From Faecalibacterium prausnitzii (GTDB lineage: Bacteria > Bacillota > Clostridia > Oscillospirales > Ruminococcaceae), in assembly GCF_003287495.1 (NCBI RefSeq), contig NZ_PRLE01000002.1:248001-312000 (forward strand): a DNA stretch of 64,000 bases, given 5' to 3'. Positions within the stretch are counted from its first letter, which is position 1. The number at the start of each line of letters is the position of its first letter. The position numbers and the translations under genes are program-made. Below the pieces are notes generated by a model, which did no database searches, was not told where the DNA came from, and saw only the letters and a program-made list of their open reading frames with translations. Shown here piece after piece: positions 63,013 through 64,000 of the stretch.

Positions 63013-63907
63013 TAGAGAACAATTCCGGGATGCGATTGACTTGGCCTATGAGCAGACTGGTGTTATGGTACAGGCAATCGAAAAAGATTATTATGTTACG
63101 ATGTTACTGCGGCTTTTGGCTCAGAAGATGCCGTATATCGTTTTTAAGGGTGGCACATCATTGAGCAAGTGCCATAAAGTGATTCGCCGCTTTTCTGAAG
63201 ATATTGATATTACGATTGATACGCTGCTATCACAAGGACAGAAGAAAAAGATAAAGCAGGCAATCGTGGATTCGGCACAAGAACTTGGAATGACGATTGA
63301 AAATCTGGACGAAACCAGAAGCCGCCGTGACTATAATCGCTATGTGATCGCATACGATTCAGTCATTCCGATGGCAAGCGATGCGCTGAAAGCGGCGGTT
63401 TTGTTGGAGACATCTTATACGGCAGTATCCTTTCCAACTGTTTTACTGCCTGTCCATAGCTACATTGGCGACATGATGGAGCAGGAAGCCCCAGATGCGA
63501 TTGAAGAATATAATCTAAATCCGTTTGAAATGAAAGTGCAGGGAATTGACCGAACACTGGCGGACAAGGTTTTTGCAATTTGCGATTATTACTTGCAAGG
63601 AAAAGTTGCAAAACATTCTCGCCACCTCTATGATATTTATAAGCTGCTGCCGCTTGTGCCGCAGGATGAGAATTTTAGAGAACTTGTAAAAGAGGTACGA
63701 GCAGTTCGCGCACAATCGGTCATTTGCCCCTCTGCATTGCCGGAAGCCGATGTTCCAGAATTACTTGAAAAAATCATAAGAGAAAAAGCATATAAACAGG
63801 ACTATGATAGCCTGACAACGCAGCTATTGGAAGAAAACGTGCCGTATGATACGGTGATAGCCGCATTGAAGAAGGTTGCAGAAAGCAGCCTTTTTGAAAA
63901 CAACTGA
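62993..63907 (+). CDS. abiEii: AbiEii-like nucleotidyltransferase toxin
   Basis: A 304-residue DNA polymerase-beta-like nucleotidyltransferase toxin. The core motif is FKGGTSLSKCHKVIRRFSEDIDITID near residues 50-76, with GGTSLSK for nucleotide binding and SEDID for metals. LNPFEMKVQGIDRTLADKVFAICDYYLQGK and RHLYDIYKLLPL complete the AbiEii/AbiGii pattern. Studied relatives transfer nucleotides to tRNA or other targets and stop growth. The ATG lies inside the antitoxin gene. A strong terminator follows. Confidence 0.9.
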   Translation: MAYLHSDREQFRDAIDLAYEQTGVMVQAIEKDYYVTMLLRLLAQKMPYIVFKGGTSLSKCHKVIRRFSEDIDITIDTLLSQGQKKKIKQAIVDSAQELGMTIENLDETRSRRDYNRYVIAYDSVIPMASDALKAAVLLETSYTAVSFPTVLLPVHSYIGDMMEQEAPDAIEEYNLNPFEMKVQGIDRTLADKVFAICDYYLQGKVAKHSRHLYDIYKLLPLVPQDENFRELVKEVRAVRAQSVICPSALPEADVPELLEKIIREKAYKQDYDSLTTQLLEENVPYDTVIAALKKVAESSLFENN

Positions 63908-63918
63908 AAAATTGAGAT

Positions 63919-63963
63919 GCCAGCCACAGGACTTTCAGAGTGAAGTCTTGTGGCTGGCTTTTT
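63919..63963 (+). terminator. Intrinsic terminator of abiE operon
   Basis: The arm starting GCCAGCCACAGGACTT (63919) pairs with TGAAGTCTTGTGGCTGGC (63941-63958) with a bulge and a G-U pair, followed by five T. Nothing further was recognised to the window end. Confidence 0.85.
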
Positions 63964-64000
63964 CATGCCATCGCTTAGAGTGATGGTTCGTGACTGCGCT

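Overview
The window reads as accessory DNA from a gut-type Clostridia bacterium, most likely Oscillospiraceae (Faecalibacterium and relatives). The reasons are the GC-rich Tn1549-like conjugation module, strong AAAGGAGG-type ribosome sites, frequent TTG starts, and families such as PrgI, Maff2, DUF4315/DUF4366, CD1108-type C40 peptidase, TTRAP, TnpV/TnpW and DUF3847. No rRNA, tRNA or CRISPR array was seen. The genus is an inference.

Layout. (1) 1-6.2 kb, minus strand: the 5' part of a DUF4300-like lipoprotein gene, a decayed stretch, then a remnant type I restriction operon (truncated DUF5677-like gene, unknown gene, intact hsdR) without hsdM or hsdS. (2) 6.2-18.2 kb, plus strand: a clearly AT-rich polysaccharide cluster with two GT4 and one GT2 glycosyltransferases, two pyruvyl-transferase-family proteins, two Wzy-type polymerases, a nitroreductase-like protein, a Wzx flippase and a GT14 transferase. 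The cluster has G-tracts of 9 and 8 bases; the second puts the GT14 gene out of frame, which suggests phase variation. (3) 18.3-20.2 kb: a small coiled-coil protein, then a divergent regulatory switch made of an XRE repressor, an ImmA-like protein that has lost its catalytic HE, and a consensus promoter facing the conjugative genes.

(4) 20.2-62.2 kb: body of an integrative conjugative element (ICE). In order it holds a sigma-like regulator, RepA-type initiator, antirepressor, PcfB, the coupling protein VirD4, Maff2, VirB6, PrgI, VirB4, a C40 peptidoglycan hydrolase, DUF4315, DUF4366, topoisomerase III, a 3110-residue methylase/helicase, a Mom-like XF1762 protein, a 1345-residue ArdC-like antirestriction protein, TTRAP and a YodL-like protein. 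Two elements are nested in it. A ~9.0 kb serine-recombinase integrative mobilizable element (IME; 25124-34110) splits virD4 between Walker A and Walker B, and a 2763-bp group II intron (35278-38040) splits maff2. Removing either from the sequence restores a continuous reading frame. The IME carries its own recombinase, TnpV, TnpW, a MobQ-type relaxase, a primase/helicase and an uncharacterised 510-residue cargo protein. A second tnpV gene, with its own ribosome site, lies in another frame inside the helicase gene. (5) 62.3-64.0 kb: an AbiE type IV toxin-antitoxin pair with its own promoter and terminator.

How it fits together: the ICE encodes a type IV secretion channel, wall hydrolase, replication functions and defence evasion, but its coupling ATPase is broken while the IME is resident. 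The IME has the minimal mobilisation set needed to borrow such a channel. No ICE relaxase or integrase was recognised, so the ICE probably continues past the right edge or has lost them.
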